Origin: JANJUO01 sp942492935 | GTDB lineage: Bacteria > Bacteroidota > Ignavibacteria > Kapaibacteriales > UBA2268 | Reading direction: 5' to 3' | DNA length: 64,000 nt | Assembly: GCA_942492935.1 (NCBI GenBank) | Contig: OW818654.1 | Coordinates: forward strand, 1,240,001 to 1,304,000 | In this document: positions 23,977-34,150 of the stretch, one piece after another | Position numbering within the stretch: the first letter of the stretch is position 1 | How the letters are laid out: every line of letters begins with the position of its first letter | The notes under the pieces: model-generated | Told to the model about the DNA's origin: nothing | Seen by the model: only the letters and a program-made list of their open reading frames with translations | The model's database searches: none | Program-made: the position numbers and the translations under genes

Positions 23977-26900
23977 ATGTTTATGAAGAATGTTTTTAGA
24001 TTATCAGTTTTATTTCTGCTTATGAGTTTGCTTGGTTTTGGTCAAGAAGTAGTAAGTATTCCCGTAACAACAAACGGAAAAATTCTATCAATATATCATA
24101 GCGATGGAATCAATTATATCGGTGGCAATTTTAGTCAAGTAAGCCCAATTACAGGTAGTGCTGTGATGTTGAATAAGATTAATTCTACTACAAGTATCTC
24201 TCTACCCAAAGTCAATGGCTCTGTTTATTGTGCTGTTAGTGATGGGAATGGTGGTATCTATATTGGTGGTAATTTTTCTAAAGTTGGCAATCATGTCAGA
24301 TATAATATTGCTCATATTAATGAATTAGGTGAAGTTACTAATTGGGCGCCAGTTGTAGAAAGTGATAATCTTCCAATAGTTTATTCATTAGCAAAAGATG
24401 GTGATTTCATATATTTTGGTGGGTCATTTCGTTCAGTTAATCAACAAAGTAGAAATTTTATTGCCAGAGTAGATATTGAAGGTAATTTAAGCAATTGGAA
24501 TCCAAATCCAAATGATGAGGTTTATACAATTGAAATTAATGATGGAAAAATCTATTTTGGGGGTAATTTTAATACTATTGGTTCAACCGATAGATTTAAA
24601 ATTGCTTGTGTAAATTCACTTGGAGTAATAGAAAATTGGTATCCATTGATTAATAATCAAGTAAAGAAAATTAAATTTTTCGAGAATAAGATTTATATAG
24701 CTGGTGGCTTTACTAACGTCAATAATTACACAAGACAAAGGTTTGCTGTATTAGATTTAGATGGAAATTTGACATCTTTCGCACTTAATTTCAATCAAAG
24801 AGTAGAAGATTTTGCTATTTTGAATAACAAAATTTATTTTGGTGGTAGATTTACCAAAGTGAATAATATTTCAAAAAGCTATGTTGTTTGCTCTGATTTA
24901 GATGGAACTTTGCAAAATTGGAATATATCTCCAAATAGTTTTGTATATTCTGTTGCAAACAGTGATGATATGATTTATCTGGGTGGTGCTTTTAATAAAA
25001 TAAATAATACAAACAGAAATTTCCTTGCATCAGTTACAGAAAATGCTCAAATCAACAATTGGGACCCTAATCCAAATAGTTTAGTATTTTCAATATTACC
25101 TTTTGAGCAAACTATATTTTTGGGTGGTGCTTTTATGGGAATTGGTGGTATTGCCAGAAATAATTTTGCTGCATTTAATGAATTGGGTGAATTACAAGAT
25201 ATTAATATTGATGCAAATGGTGAAGTTCTTGCTGTTTATAAAGAAGACGACATACTTTACATTGGAGGAAATTTTTCAAAAATCAATAATATTGATAGAA
25301 AATATCTTGCATCTGTAGATTTAACGGGTAATGTACTCGATTGGAATCCTAATTTAAATAGTTCTGTTTATACAATGGCTAAAATTGGGAATGAATTATT
25401 TGTTGGTGGGACTTTTTCAAAAATAGGCAACAATAATAGATATTTTGCTGCTTCTTTTGATAATAACGGAGTTCTTACTGATTGGGCACCTCAATTTAAT
25501 GGTCCTGTTTTTTCAATTAAAAATAACGCTTCAGACATTTACGTAGGTGGTTTTTTTAATAGGGTTAATGATGAAACAAGAATAAATATATGTTCTTTTA
25601 GTGAAAATAAAATTCTCAATGAATGGAATCCTATTGTAAATGACGCTGTATTAACAATGTGTGTATTTGAAAATGTACTTTATATTGGCGGTTGGTTTAA
25701 TACAATCAATGATTTACCTCGTTCCAGAATTGCATCATTCTTGAGTGATGGCAGTTTAAGCGATTGGAATCCTGTTGCTAATAATAGTGTTTGGACAATC
25801 CACGCAAGCAGTAATTCCAATGGAATTATTTATGTTGGTGGTGATTTTACAATGTTGAATAGTACTGAAAAATTATACATTGGTGCTTTTGATGCATTGG
25901 GTAATTTACAAGATTGGGCACCAAATCCAAATAAATCTGTATATTCAATTCAAGCTGGTGAAGATGCAATTTACTCAGGTGGAATTTTTACAAGTTTTGG
26001 TAATTTACTTAGTCCAAATCTTGCTACTTTGAAATTTGATTACGTTCCTCCTCAAATGCCAATTCAATTATTCCCAACAAATTTACAAGCAGGGCTACCC
26101 TTGATATTTACATTTGATTGGACAACTGCACTTTATGCAGGAAAATATCACTTACAGGTATCAGAAACCCCACAATTTTCAACATTAATTATTGATGATG
26201 AAAATATTCCTCAATCACAATATTTGGTTAATGAAGGTGTACTAAATTTTGAAACTCAGTATTTTTGGAGAGTAAGGTCATCTAATGGACTTGAGTTTAG
26301 TGATTGGTCATCAGTGTGGACTTTTGGCACAGTGATTTCACCTCCACAAGCCCCAGTTTTGAACTTACCTGAAAACAATGCAGAAGAACAGTTGTTATCT
26401 CCATTATTTACTTGGGCTGATAATTTGAATACTGATAGTTATCAAATTCAAATCTCTGATGATGAAAATTTTGCAAATATTCTTTTTGATGTTGAAGATA
26501 TTGCTATAAATGAATTTCAATTGTTTTCTAATTTACAAAAAACAACTCAATATTTCTGGAAAGTAAGAGCTAAAAATATTTCTGGTTATGGAGATTGGTC
26601 ATCAATATTTAATTTCACGACTGCTGAATATCAAGTTTTAAATCTTAGTTTGAAAAAAGGTTGGAATTGGTCTTCAATTAATGTTACTCCATTAAATACA
26701 GCAGTTACTGAAATTATGAAAGATGTAGCTACAGATTTAGTAATAATGAAAAATGCAGCTGGGCAAGCTTATATGCCACCTTCATTGAATACAATTATCA
26801 ATTGGAATTTTAAAGAAGGGTATCAGATTTACATGAACAATGCAACTACTTTAACTGTTCTTGGAATGCCTGTTAATCCTGTAACTACTCCTATTTATCT

Positions 26901-27774
26901 GAAACGTGGCTGGAATATGATTTCTTATCTTAGAAATACTCCGCAGAATATTGCTATTTCATTCGCTTCTTTAGTTGAAAAGGGCAGAATGGTAATTGCA
27001 AAAAATGCAGAAGGTAAGATATTTATGCCGCCTACAAATACGATAGGCAATCTAATACCCGGTAATGCTTATCAACTATATCTTTCTGAACCAGACACAT
27101 TGTATTATCCTGCTAATGGAGTTGGGAAATTTGTCAGTAACGATGCTGATGATTATCAAGCAAAAATAAATTTAGTAAAATTTCCATTGACTAATAATTT
27201 TATGAATATAGCAATTAAAAATATTGCAGAAGCCGATGGAACTGAAATTCTGGCATTCTCACCGAGTGGAAATTTAGTTGGAAGTTCTTCAATTTACAAC
27301 AATTTTTCGATTCTGACTATTTGGGGTGATGATAATATCAATAGTATTAATACTGGTATTAATGATAATTTGAACATTATTCTAAAATTATATGATTTAA
27401 AATCAGGTCAATTTGAAATACTTAATGAATACAGTTGCAAGAATGTAATAAGCAATTCAATTGAAGAACTTAAATTTAATAAAGATGCTGTTTTGGAAGT
27501 TGATTTCAATCAATTTGAAAATGCTATTTCAATAAATTGCACTCCAAATCCTGTAACTAATCAAGCAAAAATTAGTTTTGTAGGAAAATTTGAATCATTA
27601 GATTATTTAGAAATTTATGATTTAAATGGAAAATTGATTGACAAAATTGAAACAAATTCTTATTCTAATGGTGAAATTCTGATAAATACAACGAATTATT
27701 CTTCTGGTGAATATAGTATAGTTGCTAAATCAGGCAAAATAACTGTTAAAACCAAGATGATTGTGATTAAATAA
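23977..27774 (+). CDS. Large T9SS-secreted beta-propeller protein
   Basis: A 1265-aa secreted protein. After a signal peptide (cleavage near LGFGQ), residues about 30-690 carry some 14 copies of a 50-residue unit with IYIGGNF(S/T)xVxN, ARxNxAxxxxxGxLxxWNPN, the delta-60 (DUF5122) type repeat thought to form propellers. Two FN3-like modules follow (each ending FWRVRSxNGxxxSDWS), then two repeats of a module with LKKGWNWSS / LKRGWNMISY, and a T9SS type A tail starting CTPNPVTNQA. The start may be the second ATG (23983). Substrate or partner unknown. Confidence 0.87.
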   Translation: MFMKNVFRLSVLFLLMSLLGFGQEVVSIPVTTNGKILSIYHSDGINYIGGNFSQVSPITGSAVMLNKINSTTSISLPKVNGSVYCAVSDGNGGIYIGGNFSKVGNHVRYNIAHINELGEVTNWAPVVESDNLPIVYSLAKDGDFIYFGGSFRSVNQQSRNFIARVDIEGNLSNWNPNPNDEVYTIEINDGKIYFGGNFNTIGSTDRFKIACVNSLGVIENWYPLINNQVKKIKFFENKIYIAGGFTNVNNYTRQRFAVLDLDGNLTSFALNFNQRVEDFAILNNKIYFGGRFTKVNNISKSYVVCSDLDGTLQNWNISPNSFVYSVANSDDMIYLGGAFNKINNTNRNFLASVTENAQINNWDPNPNSLVFSILPFEQTIFLGGAFMGIGGIARNNFAAFNELGELQDINIDANGEVLAVYKEDDILYIGGNFSKINNIDRKYLASVDLTGNVLDWNPNLNSSVYTMAKIGNELFVGGTFSKIGNNNRYFAASFDNNGVLTDWAPQFNGPVFSIKNNASDIYVGGFFNRVNDETRINICSFSENKILNEWNPIVNDAVLTMCVFENVLYIGGWFNTINDLPRSRIASFLSDGSLSDWNPVANNSVWTIHASSNSNGIIYVGGDFTMLNSTEKLYIGAFDALGNLQDWAPNPNKSVYSIQAGEDAIYSGGIFTSFGNLLSPNLATLKFDYVPPQMPIQLFPTNLQAGLPLIFTFDWTTALYAGKYHLQVSETPQFSTLIIDDENIPQSQYLVNEGVLNFETQYFWRVRSSNGLEFSDWSSVWTFGTVISPPQAPVLNLPENNAEEQLLSPLFTWADNLNTDSYQIQISDDENFANILFDVEDIAINEFQLFSNLQKTTQYFWKVRAKNISGYGDWSSIFNFTTAEYQVLNLSLKKGWNWSSINVTPLNTAVTEIMKDVATDLVIMKNAAGQAYMPPSLNTIINWNFKEGYQIYMNNATTLTVLGMPVNPVTTPIYLKRGWNMISYLRNTPQNIAISFASLVEKGRMVIAKNAEGKIFMPPTNTIGNLIPGNAYQLYLSEPDTLYYPANGVGKFVSNDADDYQAKINLVKFPLTNNFMNIAIKNIAEADGTEILAFSPSGNLVGSSSIYNNFSILTIWGDDNINSINTGINDNLNIILKLYDLKSGQFEILNEYSCKNVISNSIEELKFNKDAVLEVDFNQFENAISINCTPNPVTNQAKISFVGKFESLDYLEIYDLNGKLIDKIETNSYSNGEILINTTNYSSGEYSIVAKSGKITVKTKMIVIK

Positions 27775-27881
27775 TTATTTTCGATTGGAAATAATTATTA
27801 AAAATAAGATGATATTTGCATTAAATAATTTTTAGTCATTAGCTGGATTCCTCAAGATGTTTGGAATGAGATTATTTTCCG

Positions 27882-28135
27882 TGTCATTCCGCACTTGATG
27901 CGGAATCTATGGATTTATAGATGTCCAACACTTTCAAAGTGTTGGACATCTTGTTTAGAAAATGACAGGAAATGGATTCTGAAACAAGTTCAGAATGACA
28001 GGAAATGGATTCTGAAACAAGTTCAAAATGACAGGAAATGGATTCTGAAACAAGTTCAGAATGACAGGAAATGGATTCTGAAACAAGTTCAAAATGACAG
28101 AAATATAGATTCCTCAGGATGTTTGGAATGACCTT
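27882..28135. repeat. Interspersed palindrome cluster with a 33-bp tandem repeat
   Basis: Contains GTCATTCCGCACTTGATGCGG (arms GCCGCA-type), the odd palindrome at 27920-27950 (15-bp arms GATGTCCAACACTTT, one-base loop) and four 33-bp copies starting at 27961, 27994, 28027 and 28060 (AATGACAGGAAATGGATTCT then GAAACAAGTTCAG or CAA). The same modules recur at 36.9, 41.4, 44.1 and 46.7 kb. Confidence 0.85.
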
Positions 28136-28155
28136 TTTAGATGAATTTTGAAATA

Positions 28156-28341
28156 GTTAGCTTTAATTTGCACGTGAATGTTTCATATTAAGTACTTAGC
28201 ATCTACAAAAAAATCTTGATTTAAATGATATTTAAAAAAATTATTTTTGGAAAATTAATAATAAATAACTATTTAATTTGTCATTAATTTTTTATATATT
28301 ATTAATTGAAATTTTTAATTCCAAAATTTGCGGATGGTAAT
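28156..28341. other. Gap upstream of biotin carboxylase with an element right arm
   Basis: 28156-28206 (GTTAGCTTTAATTTGCACGT onward) matches the right arm of the hairpin-exchange elements at 33.8 and 57.9 kb; no left arm is present here. The rest is very AT-rich and must hold the biotin carboxylase promoter; no clear boxes. Confidence 0.45.
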
Positions 28342-29814
28342 TTGATTTCAAAAGTGTTAATTGCAAATAGAGGCGAAATTGCCTGCAGAATAATCAGAGC
28401 TTGTGAAAAATATGGTATAACATCTGTTGCTGTATTTTCTGACCCTGACAAAGATTCAAAACATAAATCTTTAGCAAATGAAGCTTATAGTATAGGTGGC
28501 TCTACTGCTTCTGAGTCATATTTAAATATTGATAAAATTCTCCAAGTCGCAAAAGAAAGTGGCTGCAATGCTATTCACCCGGGATATGGTTTTTTATCTG
28601 AAAATTTTGAATTTAATAAGAGAGTTCGAGAAGCAGGTTTAATTTTTATTGGACCAAATCCTGAATCAATGAAAATTCTTGGCTCAAAAACTGCATCAAG
28701 AGATTTAATGATAAAAAATAATATACCCGTTGTTCCCGGTTTTAAAAGTAATACCAGCAACATAGATGAATATATCGATGTAGCAAAGAAAATAGGATAT
28801 CCTATCCTGATTAAAGCAGCTGATGGCGGTGGTGGCAAAGGTATGCGTATCGTTCATAACGAAGATAATATGGCTGAATCTATACTTGCTGCAAAACGTG
28901 AATCATTATCTGCATTTGGAAGTGAAGAAATCTTTTTGGAAAAATATATTATTTCTCCAAGACATATTGAATTTCAAGTTGCCGGAGATAGTTTCGGAAA
29001 TTACATTCATCTTTTTGAAAGAGAATGTTCAATTCAACGCAGACATCAGAAAATTATCGAAGAGACCCCATCTGTTGCTCTTGATAATGAATTAAGAAAT
29101 AGAATGGGCGAAACAGCTATTTCTGTTGTTAAAGCCGCAAATTATGACAATATTGGTACTGTTGAATTTTTACTTGATGATGATAAAAATTTCTATTTTC
29201 TTGAGGTTAATGCTCGTATTCAGGTAGAACATCCTATTACTGAAGAAACAACTGGCATTGATTTGGTTATATTACAGTTTGACATTGCAAATGGTGAGAA
29301 ATTACCATTTCAGCAATCAGAATTATCACAAAAAAAGCATAGTATTGAATGTAGAATTTATGCCGAAGATAGTGAGAATAATTTTATGCCTTCACCTGGG
29401 CAAATTTTATTTTACAACGAACCAAATATTCAAGGTGCAAGATTTGATAGCGGTATCACTACCAATTCACTTGTCCCAACATTTTACGACCCAATTCTTT
29501 CAAAACTTATTGTTGCAGCAGAAACAAGAGAAGAGGCTATTAATAAAACCATTGAAGTTTTGAAAAATTATCCTATTCTTGGTGTAGTTAATACAACTGG
29601 ATTTTTGATTGAATGTCTTGCTCATGTTGAATTTAGAAATGGCAATACAAAAACGGATTTTATTGACAAAAATGATATAAAAGTAAAGCACGATTTAGGA
29701 TATTTGAATCAAGCAATTATTACTGTTGGTCATTTTGCTACAGAAAAAAATGATAGTTTGGTTACTGAATTAGAAAATATTGGTCATTGGGAAATTTGTT
29801 CATCAAAATATTAA
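28342..29814 (+). CDS. Biotin carboxylase subunit
   Basis: About 490 aa. ISKVLIANRGEIACRIIRAC opens the biotin carboxylase fold, with ATP-grasp GGGGKGMRIV, catalytic EVNARIQVEHPITEE and FDSGIT near the end. It carboxylates biotin on the carrier protein encoded next. No ATG fits: the choices are TTG at 28342 (LISKVLIANRG, the usual family start, with GGATGG upstream) or TTG at 28306. I prefer 28342. The carrier gene follows after 6 bases. No carboxyltransferase is in the window, so acetyl-CoA versus propionyl-CoA or another substrate cannot be decided. Confidence 0.9.
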   Translation: MISKVLIANRGEIACRIIRACEKYGITSVAVFSDPDKDSKHKSLANEAYSIGGSTASESYLNIDKILQVAKESGCNAIHPGYGFLSENFEFNKRVREAGLIFIGPNPESMKILGSKTASRDLMIKNNIPVVPGFKSNTSNIDEYIDVAKKIGYPILIKAADGGGGKGMRIVHNEDNMAESILAAKRESLSAFGSEEIFLEKYIISPRHIEFQVAGDSFGNYIHLFERECSIQRRHQKIIEETPSVALDNELRNRMGETAISVVKAANYDNIGTVEFLLDDDKNFYFLEVNARIQVEHPITEETTGIDLVILQFDIANGEKLPFQQSELSQKKHSIECRIYAEDSENNFMPSPGQILFYNEPNIQGARFDSGITTNSLVPTFYDPILSKLIVAAETREEAINKTIEVLKNYPILGVVNTTGFLIECLAHVEFRNGNTKTDFIDKNDIKVKHDLGYLNQAIITVGHFATEKNDSLVTELENIGHWEICSSKY

Positions 29815-29820
29815 AATGAA

Positions 29821-30327
29821 ATGGTAGTAGAATATTCAAATAAAAAATATAGAATTTCATCAAAAGCTGAAGAAAAATCAGGAGCTGATGGATTTAAATT
29901 AAATACGCAAATTAATGCAGAATATATAATTCAAAATGTAGTTTCATCAGATAAAAATGTATTGATATTTGAAGATGGCAGAAAATCTTATTTTGCTGAA
30001 GATGAAAAGCACTATTTTGTATTTATTGATGGGCATACTTTCACTTTTAATAAAAAAGATGAAAATTTCGATTACTTTGAGGATAGTACTGATAACTCAA
30101 ATCAAAATATTATCAAATCACCGATGCCCGGAAGTATTGTAAATGTTCTTGTCAATGAAGGACAAAAAGTGGAAGAAGGTACACCTATTATCATTGTTTC
30201 AGCTATGAAAATGGAAACAACATTATATTCGTCAATATCAGGTATAGTAGTTGAAGTAAATGCTATTAAAGGTGAACAAGTTGATGAAACTAAATCACTT
30301 GTTGTTATAACAAAAGAAGAAAATTAA
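29821..30327 (+). CDS. Biotin carboxyl carrier protein
   Basis: A 168-aa protein. The C-terminal 75 residues are a biotinyl domain: KSPMPGSIVNVLVNEGQKVE, the biotinylation site SAMKMETTLYSS (Lys in MKM), and GIVVEVNAIKGEQVDE. The N-terminal 90 residues are a beta-rich segment of the kind linking biotin carboxylase and carrier in acyl-CoA carboxylases. It pairs with the biotin carboxylase directly upstream and resembles a split propionyl-CoA or acetyl-CoA carboxylase alpha chain. Confidence 0.9.
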   Translation: MVVEYSNKKYRISSKAEEKSGADGFKLNTQINAEYIIQNVVSSDKNVLIFEDGRKSYFAEDEKHYFVFIDGHTFTFNKKDENFDYFEDSTDNSNQNIIKSPMPGSIVNVLVNEGQKVEEGTPIIIVSAMKMETTLYSSISGIVVEVNAIKGEQVDETKSLVVITKEEN

Positions 30328-30400
30328 AATTTGAGGTTTAATATGCTAATTGATTACGTAGTTTTTTATAATTATGTTTAATCATTAACGGAATTGAAAA

Positions 30401-31975
30401 ATGGAACAGAAAAAAGGTAAAATCCTATGGATTGATGATGAAATTGAGCTATTAAGACCTCATATCATTCTTCTCGGACAACGTGGTTATAGTGTTGATA
30501 CTGCAAGTAATGGCGAAGATGCAATTGAACTTGTAAAAAGTAAGCATTTCGACTTGATATTTCTTGATGAAATGATGGTGGGAATTTCTGGATTGGAAAC
30601 TCTGCCAATTTTAAAAGAAATCGACCCAATTACTCCAATTGTAATGGTTACTAAAAATGAAGCTGAAAGCTTAATGGAAGAAGCGATTGGTGTAAAAATT
30701 GATGATTATTTAACTAAACCTGTTAATCCTGCTCAAATTTTACTTGCTTGTAAGAAATTTATCGAAGCTGATAGAATTGGCGAAGAGCATTTTACACAAA
30801 AATATTTGCAAGGTTTTTCGGAATTATCTCGTAAAATGATGATGCGACCAGATTGGAAAGAATGGCTTGAAATATACACCAAATTAGTTCAATGGTCGAT
30901 GGAATTAGACAGATTCCCAAATTCTGGCTTAAAGCAAACTTTACAAGACCAATTCAGAGATGCAAATGCAGAATTTTCAAAATATGTAGAAGACAATTAT
31001 AAAAATTGGCTTACAATCAAACATGAAGAAGGAAATCCTGTATTATCGCCCCACGTATTTGATAAATTCGTTACTCCTACAATTAAAGAAGGTGATGCGT
31101 ATTTCATATTTGTTGTTGATTGTATGCGACTTGACCAATGGCTTGTTATGAAAGAAGCATTAAGTCAGTATTATACAATTAAGACTGATTATTATAGTTC
31201 AATATTACCAACAGCAACACAATTTGCAAGAAATTCACTATTCTCTGGTTTATATCCAATTGATATAAAGAAGCACTATCCTCAATGGTGGTATAATGAT
31301 TCAAATAGTGAAGACCACAAACTAAATGCTTACGAAAAAGAATTAATGGAAGCATGGATAGAAAGAAGGCGAATAAAATTAAAAAATAAACCCGGTTATG
31401 TAAAAATATTTGATACAGACTACGGCAACAAAATTGAACGTGAAATATTATCTTATACGCAGAATAATTTAACTGCCGTTGTAATTAATGCTGTTGATAT
31501 GATAGCACATTCAAGGTCTGATTACGCAATTCTAAAAGAAATTGCTCCAGATGAATCTGCATATCGCTCTTTGACACGTTCATGGTTTAATCATTCAAGT
31601 TTACTTGGTATGCTTAAAACTTTATCAGAAAACAAAAATGTAAAAATATTGCTTACATCTGACCATGGTGCTATTAGATGTATGCGTGGAGTAAAAGTTC
31701 TCGGCGATAGGGATACTTCTACAAATTTACGTTACAAATTCGGAAAAAATGTAAAAGCAGACCAAAGAAATGCAATGCAAATCTCTAAACCTGAAGATTT
31801 CAAATTGCCTTCTCATGGAATGACTGTAAATAATATTATCGCTAAGGAAGATTTTTATTTTGTATATCCTACAGATTACCATCACTATTTAAATAGGTAT
31901 AAAGATAGCTTCCAACATGGTGGTATTTCAATGGAAGAAATGATAGTTCCTGTTGTTTATATGGAGCCACGATAA
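30401..31975 (+). CDS. porX: PorX-type response regulator with PglZ phosphatase domain
   Basis: A 524-aa two-domain protein. Residues 1-125: receiver domain with IDDE, phosphorylatable D56 in IFLDEMM and the Lys in YLTKPVNP. Residues about 210-524: alkaline-phosphatase-superfamily (PglZ) domain with metal-site motifs VVDCMRLDQW, LTSDHGAIRC and QHGGISMEEMIVP. PorX controls T9SS gene expression and gliding or secretion in Porphyromonas and Flavobacterium and degrades oligonucleotide signals in characterised homologues. Five T9SS cargos in this window fit that context. The PorY-type kinase is not adjacent. Confidence 0.92.
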   Translation: MEQKKGKILWIDDEIELLRPHIILLGQRGYSVDTASNGEDAIELVKSKHFDLIFLDEMMVGISGLETLPILKEIDPITPIVMVTKNEAESLMEEAIGVKIDDYLTKPVNPAQILLACKKFIEADRIGEEHFTQKYLQGFSELSRKMMMRPDWKEWLEIYTKLVQWSMELDRFPNSGLKQTLQDQFRDANAEFSKYVEDNYKNWLTIKHEEGNPVLSPHVFDKFVTPTIKEGDAYFIFVVDCMRLDQWLVMKEALSQYYTIKTDYYSSILPTATQFARNSLFSGLYPIDIKKHYPQWWYNDSNSEDHKLNAYEKELMEAWIERRRIKLKNKPGYVKIFDTDYGNKIEREILSYTQNNLTAVVINAVDMIAHSRSDYAILKEIAPDESAYRSLTRSWFNHSSLLGMLKTLSENKNVKILLTSDHGAIRCMRGVKVLGDRDTSTNLRYKFGKNVKADQRNAMQISKPEDFKLPSHGMTVNNIIAKEDFYFVYPTDYHHYLNRYKDSFQHGGISMEEMIVPVVYMEPR

Positions 31976-32016
31976 TATTTCTTGTAAGATGTCAAAAATA
32001 ATTGTATTTTTGATTG

Positions 32017-32430
32017 ATGGAAAAAGAAATATTTACAACAAATAGCGAAGAGGAAACTATTTCTCTTGGCTTTAAGATGGCACAACGCCTAAGAAAAGGC
32101 GATGTAGTTGCATTTACCGGTGATTTAGGTGCTGGTAAAACTGAATTTATAAAAGGGATTTGTAGTTATTTCAAAGTTGATGAAATTGTTACAAGTCCCA
32201 CTTTTACAATTATAAATCAATATAACGGAACTGTTTTAAATTCCGACATTAGTATTTATCATCTTGACTTATACCGTATAAAATCAATTGATGAATTGAT
32301 TGAAATTGGATTTGATGACTGCATTAATTATGAAGAAAGCATTAAATTAATTGAATGGGCTGATAAAGCTGGTCTTAAACTTCAAAATTCAGATTATAAA
32401 ATCCATTTCATTCTTAGTGAGGAATTCTGA
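32017..32430 (+). CDS. tsaE: TsaE, tRNA t6A biosynthesis ATPase
   Basis: A 137-aa P-loop protein: GDVVAFTGDLGAGKTEFIKG (Walker A), TSPTFTIINQY and HLDLYRI with the conserved residues of TsaE. It works with TsaB and TsaD to make threonylcarbamoyladenosine at position 37 of tRNAs. The start is the ATG at 32017; the TTG three bases upstream is less likely. Confidence 0.92.
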   Translation: MEKEIFTTNSEEETISLGFKMAQRLRKGDVVAFTGDLGAGKTEFIKGICSYFKVDEIVTSPTFTIINQYNGTVLNSDISIYHLDLYRIKSIDELIEIGFDDCINYEESIKLIEWADKAGLKLQNSDYKIHFILSEEF

Positions 32431-32469
32431 AAATAACAGAATAATTGAAATTACGGGTAATAAAAGCTA

Positions 32470-33360
32470 ATGAATATTATTAAAACTATTTCTATTATGC
32501 AAGAAACTTCAGATAAGCATAGGGCTGAAGGAAAAAGAATTGCAGTTGTTCCAACAATGGGATATTTACACAACGGTCATGCATCTTTAATTACAAAAGC
32601 TAAAGAATATGCTGATATAATTATTACAACTCTTTTTGTTAATCCAAAGCAATTTGCTCCTCACGAAGATTTTGAAAAATATCCAAGAGATTTCGATAGA
32701 GATTTCCAGATTGCAGAATCCTTCGGTAGTGATTATCTATTTATTCCTGATGTAAGGGAAATGTATCCAATTGGTTTTGCTTCAACAATTACTATTTCTG
32801 ATATTACTGAACCTTACGAAGGTCATTTTCGTCCCGGTCATTTTGATGGAGTTGCAACTGTTGTTGCTAAGTTGTTTAATGCTACTAAACCACATTATGC
32901 AGTTTTTGGGCAGAAAGACTATCAGCAATCTTTATTAATTCAAAAATTAAATAGGGATTTTAATTTTGGAATTGAAATTATCATTTCTCCTACAATCAGA
33001 GAATCTGATGGTCTTGCAATGAGTTCAAGAAACACATATCTTTCACCTCAATTCCGTAAGAAAGCTGGTATTCTTTTTATTGCTTTGGAGGAAGCAAAGC
33101 ATGCAATCGAAAGAGGTGAAACTGATAGAAAAATGATTAATGCAATTCTTCATAAAACTTTGCGTACTGTTCCTGAAATCAAGATTGATTATGCTTCTTC
33201 AGCATTAGCTGATTCATTAATTGAACCAGATAGATTTTTGCCGGGCGAGAAAGTAGTATTGCTTATTGCTTGTTTCCTCGAAAAAACAAGATTGATAGAT
33301 AATTCCGTTGTTATTATACCTTCTGTTTTAAAAGAAAAAACTTTCGTGGAAGGTATTTGA
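32470..33360 (+). CDS. panC: Pantothenate synthetase PanC
   Basis: A 296-aa enzyme joining pantoate and beta-alanine. Seen: the nucleotide-binding VVPTMGYLHNGHASLI (HIGH-type), VNPKQFAPHEDFEKYPR, the pantoate/ATP motif FGQKDYQQS and MSSRNTYLSP. Length is normal for the family. It lies 39 bases after tsaE and is followed by a terminator. Confidence 0.95.
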   Translation: MNIIKTISIMQETSDKHRAEGKRIAVVPTMGYLHNGHASLITKAKEYADIIITTLFVNPKQFAPHEDFEKYPRDFDRDFQIAESFGSDYLFIPDVREMYPIGFASTITISDITEPYEGHFRPGHFDGVATVVAKLFNATKPHYAVFGQKDYQQSLLIQKLNRDFNFGIEIIISPTIRESDGLAMSSRNTYLSPQFRKKAGILFIALEEAKHAIERGETDRKMINAILHKTLRTVPEIKIDYASSALADSLIEPDRFLPGEKVVLLIACFLEKTRLIDNSVVIIPSVLKEKTFVEGI

Positions 33361-33400
33361 GATTATATTCAAGTTTTGATTTTTTTTTAACTTATCCCAA

Positions 33401-33433
33401 AAATGCCACAAACTATAATTGTGGCATTTTTTT
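33401..33433 (+). terminator. Rho-independent terminator after panC
   Basis: An 11-bp perfect stem (AAATGCCACAA at 33401-33411, TTGTGGCATTT at 33419-33429), 7-nt loop and a T run. Confidence 0.85.
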
Positions 33434-33537
33434 GTAGCAACACAGCCGAATTGAAATTTTCAAATTTCTTTGTTATTTGAATGAAAAAAATGTATGTGAG
33501 GAACAAAATGAAAATAATCATAAAATGAAATTCTTTG

Positions 33538-33800
33538 AAAATCCCAAGAGGGATTACATATTTGTAATAAAAAAAATAACCTAAGTCTAACAATCCCAGA
33601 GGGATTACCTGTTTGTAGTAAGTGTAGTTCCTCGACCTCAAACTACACTGTAGGTGTTGAATGTGGATGTAATATCGTCCAAAACACGCATCCATAAATA
33701 CGCACCCCTTGCTCCCCTCTTTTTAGAGGAGAAATTTCGAGTTTTTTTATTCTTGTGTTACAAACATTAATTCCCGATGGGAATTTCAAAGATGTTGTAC
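33538..33800. repeat. AATCCC-GGGATT type small palindromes
   Basis: Two units, AATCCCAAGAGGGATTACAT and AATCCCAGAGGGATTACC with a TTTGTA(A/G)TAA tail (about 33539-33568 and 33590-33620), plus ATTCCCGATGGGAAT near 33769-33785. All have 6-bp arms and a 3-5 nt loop. The tract is non-coding. Confidence 0.6.
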
Positions 33801-33836
33801 AAAATATCAAAAATTCTGTTTTATTGTAAATTGGCT

Positions 33837-33955
33837 CTCTTATCTAACTTGGCAATAAACCTTCCGAAGGTTCAAAACCTTCGGAAGGTTTTGAACAAAG
33901 TTAGTTTTTGTTTGCACGTTATTCTTTCATTTGGCGACTGAGTATTCACTAATTA
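33837..33955. repeat. Hairpin-exchange element, copy 1
   Basis: Left arm CTCTTATCTAACTTGGCA (33837-33854), a core hairpin of two 15-bp strands AACCTTCCGAAGGTT / AACCTTCGGAAGGTT (33858-33872, 33876-33890), and a right arm GTTAG..TTTGCACGTTA from about 33899. The copy at 57912 has the same arms but a different hairpin. Confidence 0.75.
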
Positions 33956-34150
33956 TTTTATTTTTTATTAATAGGGACTGTAGTCAAAAAAATTCAAAAC
34001 AGTAAAGTCATTACCAATATTTTTACACATTGAATAAGAATAAATTTCGACTTTTGATTAACAATTATTCAGAATAGGAACAAATTTCATTTTTTTTTGA
34101 ATTATTTTCGAAAAAAATGAAAATATTTGCAAAAAAGTGAAAAAAAGTGC

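Noticed and set aside
27895..28131. A 78-aa ORF with repeated NDRKWILKQVQ
   Set aside because: It is the translation of a 33-bp non-coding tandem repeat and palindromes that occur elsewhere out of frame. No ribosome binding site or family.
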